Shown here piece by piece: positions 26,764 through 36,976 of a DNA stretch of 64,000 nucleotides. The DNA is taken from positions 243,913-307,912 of the forward strand of contig NZ_KB849287.1 of assembly GCF_000368145.1 (NCBI RefSeq). Direction: 5' to 3'. The position numbers were made by a program, and so were the translations under genes. The notes under the pieces were generated by a model, which saw only the letters and a list, made by a program, of their open reading frames with translations, was not told the origin of the DNA and ran no database searches. Positions within the stretch are counted from its first letter, which is position 1. Every line of letters starts with the position of its first letter. This stretch comes from Acinetobacter guillouiae CIP 63.46. Its GTDB lineage: Bacteria > Pseudomonadota > Gammaproteobacteria > Pseudomonadales > Moraxellaceae.

Positions 26764-27588
26764 ATGCCAATTCAAAAATGTAAGCCAACGTCTCCAGGAC
26801 GTCGCTTTGTAGAGAAGGTGGTTCATAATCATCTTCACAAAGGCGCGCCTTATGCACCGTTGGTTGAAGCTAAAAAACGTACTGGTGGTCGTAACAATAA
26901 CGGTCACATTACTACTCGTCACGTTGGTGGTGGTCATAAACAAAACTACCGTATCGTTGACTTCAAACGTAACAAAGACGGCATCCCAGCTGTAGTTGAA
27001 CGTATTGAATACGATCCTAACCGTACATCTCATATTGCTTTATTGAAATATGCTGACGGTGAGCGTCGTTATATTATTGCTGCTAAAGGCTTACGTGCTG
27101 GCGATAAAGTACAATCTGGTAACGATGCTCCAATTCGTCCAGGTAACTGCTTACCGCTTCGTAATATGCCTATCGGTTCTACATTACATAACATTGAGCT
27201 TAAAATCGGTAAAGGTGCACAATTAGTGCGTTCTGCTGGTACTTCTGCTCAGTTGTTGGGTCGTGACGGTTCTTACGCAATTATTCGTCTTCGTTCAGGC
27301 GAAATGCGTAAAGTACACGTTGAATGTCGCGCTGTGTTAGGTGAAGTATCTAACTCAGAAAGCAACCTTCGTTCACTTGGTAAAGCAGGTGCTGCACGCT
27401 GGCGTGGTGTTCGTCCTACCGTTCGTGGTATGGCGATGAACCCAGTTGACCATCCACATGGTGGTGGTGAAGGGCGTAACAAAGGTATTCAACCTGTAAG
27501 CCCATGGGGTCAAAAAGCTAAAGGGTACAAAACACGTACCAATAAGCGTACGACTAAGATGATCATTCGCGACCGTCGCGTTAAGTAA
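26764..27588 (+). CDS. rplB: 50S ribosomal protein L2
   Basis: A 274-residue L2. The conserved C-terminal block [16 protein letters not shown] includes the His that lies near the peptidyl transferase centre, followed by [14 protein letters not shown]2 is needed for subunit association and peptidyl transfer. Length and context are normal. Confidence 0.98.
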   Translation: MPIQKCKPTSPGRRFVEKVVHNHLHKGAPYAPLVEAKKRTGGRNNNGHITTRHVGGGHKQNYRIVDFKRNKDGIPAVVERIEYDPNRTSHIALLKYADGERRYIIAAKGLRAGDKVQSGNDAPIRPGNCLPLRNMPIGSTLHNIELKIGKGAQLVRSAGTSAQLLGRDGSYAIIRLRSGEMRKVHVECRAVLGEVSNSESNLRSLGKAGAARWRGVRPTVRGMAMNPVDHPHGGGEGRNKGIQPVSPWGQKAKGYKTRTNKRTTKMIIRDRRVK

Positions 27589-27607
27589 CAAGTAAAGGAA
27601 TCTGACA

Positions 27608-27883
27608 ATGCCTCGTTCTCTGAAAAAAGGCCCATTCGTCGATGCGCACTTGTTCGCTAAGGTTGAAGCGGCTATCGCGGCTAATAACCGTAAGCCGATC
27701 AAAACTTGGTCGCGTCGTTCGATGATCCTCCCGGATTTTGTTGGTTTAACAATTTCTGTACATAATGGTCGTAACCATGTTCCAGTGATCGTATCTGAAC
27801 ATATGGTTGGTCACAAACTCGGTGAATTCGCGCCAACTCGTACCTATCGTGGTCACGGTGTTGACAAGAAGTCTAAACGTTAA
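27608..27883 (+). CDS. rpsS: 30S ribosomal protein S19
   Basis: A 91-residue S19 starting [15 protein letters not shown], with the conserved [11 protein letters not shown] and [12 protein letters not shown]. It is in the 30S head, partnered with S13. AAAGGAATC precedes the ATG. Confidence 0.98.
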   Translation: MPRSLKKGPFVDAHLFAKVEAAIAANNRKPIKTWSRRSMILPDFVGLTISVHNGRNHVPVIVSEHMVGHKLGEFAPTRTYRGHGVDKKSKR

Positions 27884-27889
27884 GGTGCT

Positions 27890-28222
27890 ATGATGGAAGT
27901 TACTGCTAAATTACGCGGTGCCGCTATCTCGGCACAAAAAACTCGTTTGGTTGCAGACCTAATCCGTGGCAAATCTATTGCTCACGCGCTTAATATCTTA
28001 AACTTCAGCAACAAAAAAGCTGCAGTTATAGTGAAAAAAGCATTGGAATCTGCAATTGCAAACGCTGAACACAATAACAGTTTAGATGTAGACGACCTTA
28101 AGGTTACTACGATTTACGTTGATGAAGGCACTAGCCTTAAACGTATTATGCCACGTGCTAAAGGCCGTGCAGATCGTATTACTAAGCGTACTTGTCACAT
28201 TACCGTTAAGGTAGGGGTTTGA
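27890..28222 (+). CDS. rplV: 50S ribosomal protein L22
   Basis: A 110-residue L22 whose beta-hairpin tip sequence [18 protein letters not shown] lines the exit tunnel. Two adjacent ATG codons (27890 and 27893) can start it; AAGGTG at 27882-27887 is better spaced for the second, so the protein may be 109 residues. It starts seven bases after rpsS. Confidence 0.96.
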   Translation: MMEVTAKLRGAAISAQKTRLVADLIRGKSIAHALNILNFSNKKAAVIVKKALESAIANAEHNNSLDVDDLKVTTIYVDEGTSLKRIMPRAKGRADRITKRTCHITVKVGV

Positions 28223-28223
28223 T

Positions 28224-28976
28224 ATGGGTCAGAAGGTTCATCCAATCGGTATCCGCCTTGGTGTTGTAAAACGTCATAACGCCAACTGGTATGCGAGTCC
28301 GAAACAATACGCTGAATATTTGCTTAAAGATCTTCAAGTTCGTGAGTTTTTAACTAAAAAACTTAAAAGCGCGATGATCAGCAAAATTCTTATCGAACGT
28401 CCTACAGGCGCTGCTAAAGTAACTATTAGCACTGCTCGTCCAGGTATCGTTATCGGTAAAAAAGGCGAAGACATTGAGAAATTACAGCGTGAACTTACCA
28501 AGATTATGGGTGTTCCAGCGCAAGTAAGCATCAACGAAATCGATCGCCCAGACTTAGACGCTCGTTTAGTTGCTGAAGCAATTGCTTCACAATTAGAGAA
28601 ACGTGTAATGTTCCGTCGTGCTATGAAGCGTGCGGTTCAAAACACTATGCGTGCTGGTGCGAAAGGTATCAAAGTTGAAGTTTCTGGTCGTTTAGGTGGT
28701 GCAGAAATTGCACGTACTGAATGGTATCGTGAAGGTCGTGTACCTTTACATACACTTCGTGCTGACATCGACTATTCAACTATGCGCGCTGAAACTACTT
28801 ACGGTACGATTGGTGTTAAAGTTTGGATTTTCCGTGGCGAGATCTTAGGTGGCATGAAACAAGTCATGAACCCTGCTCCTGCTGAAGAACGTCCAGCTAA
28901 ACGCGGTCGCGGTCGTGGTGAAGGTCAAGAGCGTCGTGGTCGTCGCAATGATCGTTCTGCTGAAAAAGGAGAATAA
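28224..28976 (+). CDS. rpsC: 30S ribosomal protein S3 with an RG-rich tail
   Basis: A 250-residue S3. The KH domain motif is [15 protein letters not shown], and the C-terminal half carries the mRNA-entry helicase residues. The family is usually about 233 residues in enterobacteria; here the last 30 residues are an Arg/Gly/Glu-rich extension ([15 protein letters not shown]) that probably contacts RNA. Confidence 0.97.
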   Translation: MGQKVHPIGIRLGVVKRHNANWYASPKQYAEYLLKDLQVREFLTKKLKSAMISKILIERPTGAAKVTISTARPGIVIGKKGEDIEKLQRELTKIMGVPAQVSINEIDRPDLDARLVAEAIASQLEKRVMFRRAMKRAVQNTMRAGAKGIKVEVSGRLGGAEIARTEWYREGRVPLHTLRADIDYSTMRAETTYGTIGVKVWIFRGEILGGMKQVMNPAPAEERPAKRGRGRGEGQERRGRRNDRSAEKGE

Positions 28977-28979
28977 TCC

Positions 28980-29393
28980 ATGTTGCAACCTAAACGTACT
29001 AAATTCCGTAAGGTGCAAAAAGGCCGTAACACTGGTCTAGCGCATCGTGGTAGCACAGTATCTTTCGGTACAATCGCACTTAAATCTGTTGAGCGTGGTC
29101 AAATGACTGCTCGTCAAATCGAAGCTGCGCGTCGTACAATTAGCCGTCGTGTTAAACGTGGTGGTAAGATCTTTATCCGTGTTTTCCCAGACAAACCAAT
29201 TACTGAAAAACCATTAGAAGTTCGTATGGGTAAAGGTAAAGGTTCTGTGGAATACTGGGTTTGCCAAATCAAACCAGGTAAGATCTTGTACGAAATGGAT
29301 GGTGTTAGTGAAGAATTGGCACGCGAAGCGTTTACGCTTGCAGCTGCTAAGCTTCCATTTAAAACCACTATCGTTACTAAGACGGTGATGTAA
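28980..29393 (+). CDS. rplP: 50S ribosomal protein L16
   Basis: A 137-residue L16 starting [44 protein letters not shown] is split across the central fold and includes the Arg that YcfD-type oxygenases hydroxylate in relatives. Its stop overlaps the rpmC ATG by one base. Confidence 0.97.
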   Translation: MLQPKRTKFRKVQKGRNTGLAHRGSTVSFGTIALKSVERGQMTARQIEAARRTISRRVKRGGKIFIRVFPDKPITEKPLEVRMGKGKGSVEYWVCQIKPGKILYEMDGVSEELAREAFTLAAAKLPFKTTIVTKTVM

Positions 29394-29590
29394 TGAAAAC
29401 TAAAGATCTACGTGAAAAATCGGTAGAAGAGTTGGCAGCTTTGCTTGATGAGCAACAGCTTAACCAATTCCGTCTTCGTATGGCGAAAGCAACTGGTCAA
29501 TTGGGTAAATCGCATGAAGTTGCGTTAACTCGTAAGACTATTGCTCGTATCAAGACCCTCCTTACCGAAAAACAGGGGAACGCACAATGA
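29393..29590 (+). CDS. rpmC: 50S ribosomal protein L29
   Basis: A 65-residue two-helix L29 ([14 protein letters not shown], then [15 protein letters not shown]). It lies beside L23 at the tunnel exit. The TGA overlaps the rpsQ ATG. Confidence 0.96.
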   Translation: MKTKDLREKSVEELAALLDEQQLNQFRLRMAKATGQLGKSHEVALTRKTIARIKTLLTEKQGNAQ

Positions 29591-29844
29591 GTGAGCAAAC
29601 AGTTCGCACGTTAACAGGCAAAGTAGTAAGTGACAAAATGGACAAGTCTATTGTTGTACTTATTGAACGCCGCGTTCAACACCCGTTGTATGGCAAATCA
29701 ATCCGCCGTTCAACAAAATTACACGCTCATGATGAGAACAACACTGCTAAAACTGGCGATGTTGTAACCATTAAAGAAAGCCGCCCAATTTCAAAAACTA
29801 AAGCTTGGACTTTAGTGGAAGTTATTGAAGCAGCTGCTGAGTAA
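29587..29844 (+). CDS. rpsQ: 30S ribosomal protein S17
   Basis: An 85-residue OB-fold S17: [27 protein letters not shown] is split around the RNA-binding loops, and [16 protein letters not shown] is conserved. It is the last gene of the S10 operon in the usual enterobacterial division; a long hairpin follows. Confidence 0.97.
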   Translation: MSEQTVRTLTGKVVSDKMDKSIVVLIERRVQHPLYGKSIRRSTKLHAHDENNTAKTGDVVTIKESRPISKTKAWTLVEVIEAAAE

Positions 29845-29859
29845 TTAGACGTTCTTGTT

Positions 29860-29917
29860 GCATCATCGGTCAATTTCGAGTACTCTTTGAGCCTTTCGAA
29901 ATTGCGACCGGTGATGC
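29860..29917 (+). promoter_or_regulatory. Long hairpin between rpsQ and rplN
   Basis: GCATCATCGGTC-AATTTCGA (29860-29879) pairs with TCGAAATTGCGACCGGTGATGC (29896-29917) in about 20 base pairs, with one G-U and a two-base bulge around a 16-base loop. It falls at the S10/spc operon junction. Only TCGGTTTT follows, so it is a poor terminator and may instead be an mRNA processing or protein-binding site. Confidence 0.7.
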
Positions 29918-29936
29918 TCGGTTTTGGAGTAGGGCA

Positions 29937-30305
29937 ATGATTCAGACCGAAAGTATGCTAGACGTAGCAGACAACAGTGGTGCTCGCCGCGTACAATGTA
30001 TTAAAGTACTTGGTGGTTCACATCGTCGTTATGCTTCTGTTGGCGACATTATTAAAGTTACTGTAAAAGAAGCAATTCCACGTGGCCGTGTTAAAAAAGG
30101 TGACGTGATGAATGCAGTTGTAGTTCGTACTAAATTCGGTATTCGTCGTCCAGACGGTTCTGTGATCCGTTTCGATGATAATGCTGCAGTTATCTTGAAC
30201 AACAACAAGGCTCCGATTGCCACTCGTATTTTCGGACCAGTGACTCGTGAACTTCGTACTGAACAGTTCATGAAAATCATTTCATTGGCTCCTGAAGTTC
30301 TATAA
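29937..30305 (+). CDS. rplN: 50S ribosomal protein L14
   Basis: A 122-residue L14 starting [19 protein letters not shown], with [16 protein letters not shown] and [13 protein letters not shown]-type C-terminus ([13 protein letters not shown]). It contributes to subunit bridges B5 and B8. TGGAGTAGGG precedes the ATG. It is the first gene of the spc segment. Confidence 0.97.
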   Translation: MIQTESMLDVADNSGARRVQCIKVLGGSHRRYASVGDIIKVTVKEAIPRGRVKKGDVMNAVVVRTKFGIRRPDGSVIRFDDNAAVILNNNKAPIATRIFGPVTRELRTEQFMKIISLAPEVL

Positions 30306-30316
30306 TAGAGGCAATC

Positions 30317-30634
30317 ATGGCTAAGATTAGAAAAGGCGATCAAGTAATTGTGATCGCAGGTAAAGAAAAAGGCAAACAGGGTACTGTTTTGTCTGTTTCA
30401 AATGACCAAGTTAAGGTTGAAGGCCTTAATTTAGTTAAGAAGCATCAAAAGCCGAACCGTGCAACAGGTGCTGAAGGCGCTATTGTTACACAAGAAGCTT
30501 CGCTTCATATTTCAAACGTGGCAGTTTTTAATGCTGCAACCCAAAAGGCTGACCGTGTTGGTTACCAAGTGATTGAAGGCGTGAAAACTCGCGTTTACAA
30601 ATCAAATGGTGAATCAGTGGCGGTAGCGAAGTAA
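30317..30634 (+). CDS. rplX: 50S ribosomal protein L24
   Basis: A 105-residue L24 with the KOW motif [19 protein letters not shown] at the N-terminus and [11 protein letters not shown]. It is an assembly initiator for the 50S subunit. Confidence 0.97.
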   Translation: MAKIRKGDQVIVIAGKEKGKQGTVLSVSNDQVKVEGLNLVKKHQKPNRATGAEGAIVTQEASLHISNVAVFNAATQKADRVGYQVIEGVKTRVYKSNGESVAVAK

Positions 30635-30650
30635 TAGGTTGAACTAGGCT

Positions 30651-31187
30651 ATGGCCAGACTTAAAACACGTTATAACGACGAAATCCGAGCTAAGTTGAA
30701 AGAAGAACTTGGTTTGGGCAATGTGATGGAAATTCCTCGCATTACTAAAATCACCATCAACATGGGTGTTGGTGCGGCTTCAGCTGACAAGAAATTGTTA
30801 GATGGCGCTTTGGCGGATATGCAAGCTATTGCTGGTCAAAAACCAGTTCTTACATTAGCGCGCAAATCAATCGCTGGTTTTAAAATCCGTGATGGTTGGC
30901 CGATTGGTTGTAAAGTAACTTTACGCGGCGAACAAATGTACGAATTCTTAGACCGTTTGATCTCTATCGCTATCCCTCGTATTCGTGACTTCCGCGGTTT
31001 TTCTGCGAAATCATTCGATGGTCGTGGTAATTATTCAATGGGTCTCAAGGAACAAATTATGTTCCCTGAAATCGATTTTGATAAGATCGATCGTATTCGT
31101 GGTATGGATATTACTATCACTACGACTGCTCGTACTGATGACGAAGGCCGTGCGCTAATCCGTGCATTCGGCTTCCCGTTCAAATAA
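30651..31187 (+). CDS. rplE: 50S ribosomal protein L5
   Basis: A 178-residue L5 ([54 protein letters not shown]). It forms the central protuberance with 5S rRNA and contacts the P-site tRNA. Confidence 0.97.
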   Translation: MARLKTRYNDEIRAKLKEELGLGNVMEIPRITKITINMGVGAASADKKLLDGALADMQAIAGQKPVLTLARKSIAGFKIRDGWPIGCKVTLRGEQMYEFLDRLISIAIPRIRDFRGFSAKSFDGRGNYSMGLKEQIMFPEIDFDKIDRIRGMDITITTTARTDDEGRALIRAFGFPFK

Positions 31188-31196
31188 GAGGTCGAT

Positions 31197-31502
31197 ATGG
31201 CTAAGAAAAGTATGATTAATCGCGAATTGAAACGCGAAACTACAGTTGCTAAATACGCTGCAAAACGTGCTGAATTAAAAGCTACGATTGCAAACGTAAA
31301 TGCATCTGATGAAGAACGTTTCGAAGCGATGATGAAGTTACAAGCATTACCACGTAATGCGTCTCCAGTACGTCTTCGTAACCGTTGTGGTTTAACTGGT
31401 CGTCCTCATGGTTACTTCCGTAAGTTCGGCTTAAGCCGTAACAAATTACGTGACACAGTAATGCAGGGTGATGTACCGGGCGTTGTTAAGGCAAGCTGGT
31501 AA
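31197..31502 (+). CDS. rpsN: 30S ribosomal protein S14 (zinc-independent form)
   Basis: A 101-residue S14 with [21 protein letters not shown]. It is the long form lacking the CxxC...CxxC zinc site of the short paralogue, so it does not depend on zinc. Confidence 0.97.
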   Translation: MAKKSMINRELKRETTVAKYAAKRAELKATIANVNASDEERFEAMMKLQALPRNASPVRLRNRCGLTGRPHGYFRKFGLSRNKLRDTVMQGDVPGVVKASW

Positions 31503-31515
31503 GGAGCGACTATAA

Positions 31516-31911
31516 ATGAGTATGCAAGATACCGTTGCCGACATGCTAACACGTGTTCGTAACGCACAAATGGCAAAGAAACAAACTGTTTCTATGCCTA
31601 ATTCTAAGTTGAAAGTTGCAATTGCAAACGTACTTCAACAAGAAGGTTACATTTCAAATGTAGAAGTTGCTGATCTTGAAGGCAAAGCTACTTTGACAAT
31701 TACTTTAAAATATTTTGAAGGCAAACCAGTTATCGAAACTGTGAAACGCGTAAGCCGTCCAGGTCTACGTCAGTATCGCGGTAAAGATGCACTTCCGAGC
31801 GTTAAGCAAGGTTTAGGTATTGCAATTGTTTCTACAAGCAAAGGCATCATGACTGATCGCGCTGCACGTGCTGCAGGCGTTGGTGGTGAAGTTATTGCTT
31901 TTGTTTCTTAA
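31516..31911 (+). CDS. rpsH: 30S ribosomal protein S8
   Basis: A 131-residue S8 ([38 protein letters not shown]). In enterobacteria S8 represses the spc operon by binding near rplE; no such site was tested here. Confidence 0.97.
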   Translation: MSMQDTVADMLTRVRNAQMAKKQTVSMPNSKLKVAIANVLQQEGYISNVEVADLEGKATLTITLKYFEGKPVIETVKRVSRPGLRQYRGKDALPSVKQGLGIAIVSTSKGIMTDRAARAAGVGGEVIAFVS

Positions 31912-31924
31912 TAGGTGATTCCTC

Positions 31925-32458
31925 ATGTCTCGTGTGGCTAAAGCCCCAGTAACTGTACCTAACGGTGTAGCAGTTACTCAGAACGGCCGGCAGGTCGAAG
32001 TGAAAGGCAGCAAAGGTACGTTGTCTTTCAACCTGCATGCGCTGGTCGAGCTTAAACAGGAAGAAGGTCAACTTCATATTGCTCCAGTTAAAGAATCTCG
32101 CGATTCTTGGATGCAAGCTGGTACTGCTCGCGCTGTTCTTAATAACCTTGTAAAAGGTGTTAATGAAGGCTTCGAACGTAAGTTACAACTTATCGGTGTT
32201 GGTTATAAAGCTGCGGTTAAAGGTACAGTTGTGAACCTTAACCTTGGTTATTCTCACCCGATTGATTACGCTCTTCCTGAAGGTGTAACTGCTGAAACTC
32301 CGACTGCTACTGAAATCATTTTGAAATCAGCTAACAAGCAATTGTTAGGTCAAGTTGCTGCAGAAATCCGTGGTTATCGTCCACCAGAGCCGTATAAAGG
32401 TAAAGGTGTTCGCTATTCTGACGAAGTTGTTCTTCGTAAAGAAGCTAAGAAGAAATAA
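31925..32458 (+). CDS. rplF: 50S ribosomal protein L6
   Basis: A 177-residue L6 with the duplicated fold and the signature [16 protein letters not shown] near the C-terminus. It lies near the factor-binding site with L7/L12. Confidence 0.97.
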   Translation: MSRVAKAPVTVPNGVAVTQNGRQVEVKGSKGTLSFNLHALVELKQEEGQLHIAPVKESRDSWMQAGTARAVLNNLVKGVNEGFERKLQLIGVGYKAAVKGTVVNLNLGYSHPIDYALPEGVTAETPTATEIILKSANKQLLGQVAAEIRGYRPPEPYKGKGVRYSDEVVLRKEAKKK

Positions 32459-32472
32459 GGCGCGAGGTTCTT

Positions 32473-32823
32473 ATGAACGAAAAGAAACAATCCCGTTTGC
32501 GTCGTGCGAAAAGCACACGCTTGCACATTCGTGCATTGGGTGCGACTCGCTTGTGTGTAAACCGCACGCCGCGTCACATCTATGCTCAAGTTATTTCTGC
32601 AGATGGTGGCAAAGTATTAGCGCAAGCTTCTACTTTGGATGCATCTTTACGTAGCGGAACTACAGGTAATGTAGATTCAGCAACTAAAGTAGGTGCTTTA
32701 ATCGCAGAACGTGCAAAGGCTGCTGGTGTAACTAAAGTTGCATTTGACCGTTCTGGTTTTAAATATCATGGTCGTATCAAAGCCTTGGCTGATGCTGCTC
32801 GTGAAAACGGCTTGGAGTTCTAA
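32473..32823 (+). CDS. rplR: 50S ribosomal protein L18
   Basis: A 116-residue L18 ([40 protein letters not shown]). It binds 5S rRNA together with L5. CGCGAGGTTCTT before the ATG provides the ribosome site. Confidence 0.97.
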   Translation: MNEKKQSRLRRAKSTRLHIRALGATRLCVNRTPRHIYAQVISADGGKVLAQASTLDASLRSGTTGNVDSATKVGALIAERAKAAGVTKVAFDRSGFKYHGRIKALADAARENGLEF

Positions 32824-32825
32824 TC

Positions 32826-33323
32826 ATGGCTAAAGTTGAACAAAACGAAGGTCTTGTTGAAAAGCTGGTTGCCGTTGATCGTGTAGCCAAAGTTGTTAAG
32901 GGTGGTCGTATCTTCTCTTTCACAGCATTAACTGTTGTGGGTGATGGTAATGGTCGTGTAGGTTTTGGTCGCGGTAAAGCGCGTGAAGTTCCAGCTGCTA
33001 TTTCTAAAGCACTTGAAGCTGCACGCCGCAACATGATCACTGTTGATCTTGTTGATGGTACTGTACAACATCCTATTCATGCTCGTCATGGCGCTAGCCG
33101 TGTTTACATGCAACCTGCATCTGAAGGTACTGGCGTAATCGCTGGTGGTTCTATGCGCGCAGTTTTAGAAGCTGCTGGTGTACGTAACGTATTGACGAAA
33201 TGTTATGGTTCTACTAACGCGGCTAACGTTGTAAATGCAACTTTTAATGGTTTACGTGATATGACGTCTCCTGAGAAAGTTGCTGCTAAACGTGGTCTTT
33301 CAGTAGAACAAATTTTAGGGTAA
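32826..33323 (+). CDS. rpsE: 30S ribosomal protein S5
   Basis: A 165-residue S5: the N-terminal dsRNA-binding fold with [20 protein letters not shown], then [19 protein letters not shown]. It affects decoding accuracy and mRNA unwinding. It starts two bases after rplR. Confidence 0.97.
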   Translation: MAKVEQNEGLVEKLVAVDRVAKVVKGGRIFSFTALTVVGDGNGRVGFGRGKAREVPAAISKALEAARRNMITVDLVDGTVQHPIHARHGASRVYMQPASEGTGVIAGGSMRAVLEAAGVRNVLTKCYGSTNAANVVNATFNGLRDMTSPEKVAAKRGLSVEQILG

Positions 33324-33329
33324 TCAATC

Positions 33330-33506
33330 ATGAAAACGATTAAAGTTACCCAGACTAAATCTTCTTCGCATCGTTTGAAAAATCACAAACTTTGCCTACA
33401 AGGTTTAGGTCTGCGTCGTATTGGTCATACAGTAGAAGTAATAGATACACCTTCTAACCGTGGTATGATCAACAAAGTCTACTATATGGTTAGTGTAGAG
33501 GAATAA
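33330..33506 (+). CDS. rpmD: 50S ribosomal protein L30
   Basis: A 58-residue L30 ([47 protein letters not shown]) reading from ATG 33330 to TAA 33504-33506, between rpsE and rplO. It fills a gap that would otherwise look non-coding and is of full family length. Confidence 0.97.
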   Translation: MKTIKVTQTKSSSHRLKNHKLCLQGLGLRRIGHTVEVIDTPSNRGMINKVYYMVSVEE

Positions 33507-33509
33507 GCC

Positions 33510-33950
33510 ATGACTCTGCGTTTAAATGAGCTTGCACCTGCTGAAGGTGCAAAACGTGATAATCGTCGTTTAGGCCGTGGTATCGGTTCTGGTGTCGGTA
33601 AGACTGGTGGCCGTGGTGTCAAAGGTCAGAAATCACGTAAAAGTGGTGGCGTTCGTCCAGGCTTTGAAGGTGGTCAAACTGCGTTATATCGTCGTTTACC
33701 TAAATTCGGTTTCACAAGCCAATTGGCTTTGAAAACTGCTGAAGTACGTTTGTCTGAACTTGCTAAAGTTGAAGGTGATATTATTTCACTTGAAACTTTG
33801 AAAGCTGCGAATGTTGTACGTAAAGATATGTTGCGTGCTCGTGTTGTTCTTTCTGGTGAAATCACTCGTGCATTCACTGTTCAAGGTGTTGCATTGACTA
33901 AAGGCGCTAAAGCTGCTCTTGAAGCTGCTGGCGGTAAAGTCGAGGAGTAA
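33510..33950 (+). CDS. rplO: 50S ribosomal protein L15
   Basis: A 146-residue L15 with the Gly/Arg-rich N-terminus [18 protein letters not shown], then [18 protein letters not shown]. It links domains of 23S rRNA. It begins four bases after rpmD. Confidence 0.97.
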   Translation: MTLRLNELAPAEGAKRDNRRLGRGIGSGVGKTGGRGVKGQKSRKSGGVRPGFEGGQTALYRRLPKFGFTSQLALKTAEVRLSELAKVEGDIISLETLKAANVVRKDMLRARVVLSGEITRAFTVQGVALTKGAKAALEAAGGKVEE

Positions 33951-33956
33951 TCGCGA

Positions 33957-35315
33957 GTGACTATGTCTCCTAGTTCTTCAGGTCATGTTAACATGATGAA
34001 AGGTCAACCATTTCATGTGAAATATCGTGAAATTATTCGCCGATTAATGTTCTTGATTGGTGCATTGGTAGTCTTTCGACTAGGAGCGCATATTCCGCTG
34101 CCAGGTATTGATAATGTTGCTCTAGAACGTTTTTTCAAAGCTAATGAAGGTACTTTTTTAGGTTTGTTTAATATGTTCTCGGGTGGAGCATTAGAACGAA
34201 TGTCCATTCTGGCGTTAGGTATCATGCCGTACATTTCTGCATCTATTATTGTGCAGTTGATGTCGACCGTGGTGCCTTCGTTAGAAGCATTGAAGAAAGA
34301 AGGCGAGCAAGGTAAGCGTAAGATTAATCAATATACGCGTTACGGCACCCTTTTACTTGCATTAGTCCAAGGTATCGGGATGTGTGCTGGTCTAATCAGT
34401 CAAGGTATTACTTTGACTTCAGGACTGGCTTTTTACATTCCAGCGCTAACATCGTTAGTTGCAGGTACCATGTTCTTAATGTGGTTAGGTGAGCAAATTA
34501 CTGAACGCGGTGTTGGTAACGGTATCTCAATGATTATCTTTGCAGGTATTGTTGCTGGTTTACCAAACTTAGTGATCCAAGCATTTACTTCGGTAGATAA
34601 TGGCCAATCAAGTTTAATTGGTTTGGCTATCTTTGGATTGCTATCAGTTGCTGTTTTAGCAGCGATTGTGTTTATTGAAAAAGCTCAACGTCGTATACCT
34701 GTGAACTATGCTCAAAAACAGCAAGGTCGTCGTGTATTCACTGCACAGCAAACGCATTTGCCATTGAAGATCAACATGGCAGGGGTTATTCCAGCAATTT
34801 TCGCAAGTTCGTTATTGTTGTTCCCTGCAAGTTTAGGTCAATGGTTAGGTAGTGCTGATCCAAATGCAGGAATTGTAAAACGTAGCCTACAAGATTTGGC
34901 ATTGGTATTATCGCCTGGACAACCGTTGTATTTAGTGCTCTTCGGTGCGTTAATTATCTTTTTCTGTTATTTCTATACGGCGCTTGTTTTTAGCCCGAAA
35001 GAAGTATCAGAGAACTTGAAACGCAGTGGAGCTTATGTACCTGGTATTCGCCCAGGTGAGCAAACTGCTCGTTACTTAGATCATATTCTTAATCGTTTGA
35101 CGTTTATTGGTGCAATCTACATTACAGTCATCTGTTTAATGCCGATGATTTTACAAAGTTCTTTTGGTATTCCATTCCATTTGGGTGGTACCTCATTACT
35201 TATCGTAGTTGTTGTTGTTATGGACTTTATGGCTCAGCTTCAAGCCCATTTGACATCACACCAGTATGACGATCAATCGTTAATGAGAAAAACGACTGCT
35301 CATCCTAAGGGATAA
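33957..35315 (+). CDS. secY: SecY, protein-conducting channel subunit
   Basis: A 452-residue SecY with ten membrane helices. [20 protein letters not shown] carries the plug region, [14 protein letters not shown] the lateral gate, and [18 protein letters not shown] the cytoplasmic C4-C5 region. The start is GTG 33957, nine bases after GAGGAG; ATG 33963 is less well spaced. It lies in the spc operon as in most bacteria. Confidence 0.97.
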   Translation: MTMSPSSSGHVNMMKGQPFHVKYREIIRRLMFLIGALVVFRLGAHIPLPGIDNVALERFFKANEGTFLGLFNMFSGGALERMSILALGIMPYISASIIVQLMSTVVPSLEALKKEGEQGKRKINQYTRYGTLLLALVQGIGMCAGLISQGITLTSGLAFYIPALTSLVAGTMFLMWLGEQITERGVGNGISMIIFAGIVAGLPNLVIQAFTSVDNGQSSLIGLAIFGLLSVAVLAAIVFIEKAQRRIPVNYAQKQQGRRVFTAQQTHLPLKINMAGVIPAIFASSLLLFPASLGQWLGSADPNAGIVKRSLQDLALVLSPGQPLYLVLFGALIIFFCYFYTALVFSPKEVSENLKRSGAYVPGIRPGEQTARYLDHILNRLTFIGAIYITVICLMPMILQSSFGIPFHLGGTSLLIVVVVVMDFMAQLQAHLTSHQYDDQSLMRKTTAHPKG

Positions 35316-35336
35316 GCGCACTTAGAAGGTTTCATC

Positions 35337-35453
35337 ATGAAAGTACAAGCTTCTGTAAAGAAAATTTGTGGTAGCTGTAAAGTTATCCGTCGTAATGGGG
35401 TTATTCGCGTAATTTGCAGCGCAGAACCTCGTCATAAGCAGCGTCAAGGTTAA
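35337..35453 (+). CDS. rpmJ: 50S ribosomal protein L36 (zinc-binding form)
   Basis: A 38-residue L36 starting [17 protein letters not shown], with zinc ligands CxxC, a third Cys and a His (CSAEPRH). It is therefore the zinc-containing form that is exchanged for a zinc-free paralogue under zinc starvation in many bacteria. AGAAGG lies upstream. It is the last gene of the spc part. Confidence 0.96.
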
Positions 35454-35468
35454 TTTAATTAAGACCTG

Positions 35469-35498
35469 TTGATTTCAGTAGGCTAATTAGGTTATTAT
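35469..35498 (+). promoter_or_regulatory. Candidate promoter of the alpha operon (rpsM-rplQ)
   Basis: TTGATT (35469-35474), 18 bp, TATTAT (35493-35498). The start would be near 35505, inside the hairpin described next. It is an unproven, reasonable sigma70 match. Confidence 0.4.
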
Positions 35499-35525
35499 CC
35501 GCCCCTCAAGATTTTTGTGGGGCGG
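35499..35525 (+). promoter_or_regulatory. GC-rich hairpin in the leader of rpsM
   Basis: CCGCCCC and GGGGCGG form a seven-pair stem around a 13-base loop, 36 bp before rpsM. The corresponding enterobacterial leader contains the S4-binding pseudoknot of the alpha operon. Similarity of position only is claimed here. It is not followed by a T run. Confidence 0.55.
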
Positions 35526-35560
35526 TTGATTATCTCTACTGCCTTTTTGGAGAAATTTGA

Positions 35561-35917
35561 ATGGCTCGTATTGCCGGTGTAAACATTCCGGATAACAAGC
35601 ATGCTGTTATCTCTCTCACGTATATTTTTGGTATTGGCCGCCACACAGCTAAAAACATTTTAGCTGCTGCAGGTATTACGACTACTACTAAAATTCGTGA
35701 ATTAGATGATGCTCAGCTTGATGCGATTCGTGCAGAAGTTGCTAAGGTTCCGACCGAAGGTGACTTACGTCGCGAAATTTCCATGAACATTAAACGTTTA
35801 ATGGATTTAGGCTGCTACCGCGGTCTTCGTCATCGTCGCAGCTTGCCTGTTCGCGGACAACGCACCAAAACTAACGCACGTACCCGTAAAGGTCCGCGCA
35901 AACCTATTAAGAAATAA
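35561..35917 (+). CDS. rpsM: 30S ribosomal protein S13
   Basis: A 118-residue S13 ([39 protein letters not shown]). Its C-terminal tail contacts the P-site tRNA. TTTTTGGAG precedes the ATG. Confidence 0.98.
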   Translation: MARIAGVNIPDNKHAVISLTYIFGIGRHTAKNILAAAGITTTTKIRELDDAQLDAIRAEVAKVPTEGDLRREISMNIKRLMDLGCYRGLRHRRSLPVRGQRTKTNARTRKGPRKPIKK

Positions 35918-35936
35918 GATTTCTGGAAGCTAAAAG

Positions 35937-36323
35937 ATGGCTAAAGATACTCGCACACGCAAGAAGGTCACTCGTACCGTCTCTGAAGGTGTTGCACACA
36001 TTCACGCTTCTTTTAATAACACCATTGTTACGATTACTGATCGTCAAGGTAATGCATTGGCTTGGGCTACTTCAGGTGGACAAGGCTTCCGTGGATCACG
36101 TAAATCAACTCCGTTTGCTGCTCAGGTAGCTGCTGAAGTTGCTGGTAAAGCTGCTTTAGATTACGGTTTGAAAAACTTGGACGTCCTTGTAAAAGGTCCT
36201 GGTCCAGGTCGTGAATCTGCGGTTCGTGCATTAGGTGCAGTGGGTTATAAAATTAACAGCATTACCGATGTGACACCGATTCCGCACAACGGTTGCCGTC
36301 CACCTAAAAAACGTCGCGTGTAA
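35937..36323 (+). CDS. rpsK: 30S ribosomal protein S11
   Basis: A 128-residue S11 ([53 protein letters not shown]). It forms part of the 30S platform near the mRNA exit. Confidence 0.98.
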
Positions 36324-36335
36324 GGAGAAACATTC

Positions 36336-36959
36336 ATGGCTCGTTATATTGGTCCAAAATGCAAACTCTCTCGCCGCGAAGGGACAGACCTGCAATTAAA
36401 ATCTGGCGTTAAACCATTTGACGTCAAAACAAAAAAATCTGCTAAAGCTCCTGGTCAACATGGCCAAAGCCGTGCTAAACAATCAGAGTATTCACTACAA
36501 TTACGTGAAAAACAAAAAGTACGTCGCATGTACGGTGTTTTAGAGCGTCAATTTAGTAACTACTACAAAGAAGCTGCTCGTGTTAAAGGCGCAACAGGTG
36601 AAAACTTGTTGAAATTGCTTGAAAGCCGCCTCGATAACGTTGTTTATCGCATGGGTTTTGGTTCTACACGTGCAGAAGCTCGTCAGCTGGTATCTCACCG
36701 TTCAATCACTTTAAATGGTCGTCGTGTTAACATCGCGTCTATCCAAGTTAAAGCGGGCGACGTGATTGCAGTTCACGAAAGCGCTAAACAACAATTACGT
36801 ATCAAAAACGCAATTGAATTAGCTGCTCAACGTGGAACAGCTGCTTGGATTGAAGTAGATCATTCAAAACTTGAAGGTACATTTAAAGCTGCACCAGATC
36901 GTTCTGATTTACCTGCTGAAATCAACGAAAGCTTGATTGTAGAATTGTATTCTAAATAA
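36336..36959 (+). CDS. rpsD: 30S ribosomal protein S4
   Basis: A 207-residue S4 ([19 protein letters not shown]) with the S4 RNA-binding domain [21 protein letters not shown]4 nucleates 30S assembly and, in enterobacteria, represses the alpha operon. Normal length. Confidence 0.98.
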   Translation: MARYIGPKCKLSRREGTDLQLKSGVKPFDVKTKKSAKAPGQHGQSRAKQSEYSLQLREKQKVRRMYGVLERQFSNYYKEAARVKGATGENLLKLLESRLDNVVYRMGFGSTRAEARQLVSHRSITLNGRRVNIASIQVKAGDVIAVHESAKQQLRIKNAIELAAQRGTAAWIEVDHSKLEGTFKAAPDRSDLPAEINESLIVELYSK

Positions 36960-36976
36960 TCCTTGAGGTAGCAATA

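Noticed and set aside
26515-27033. 172-codon reverse-strand frame opposite rplW/rplB
   Set aside because: Shadow of conserved ribosomal protein genes; composition is that of an antisense of basic, Ala/Lys-rich coding sequence.
32355-32654. 99-codon forward frame between rplF and rplR
   Set aside because: It spans the ends of two clear ribosomal genes in another frame and has no ribosome site of its own.
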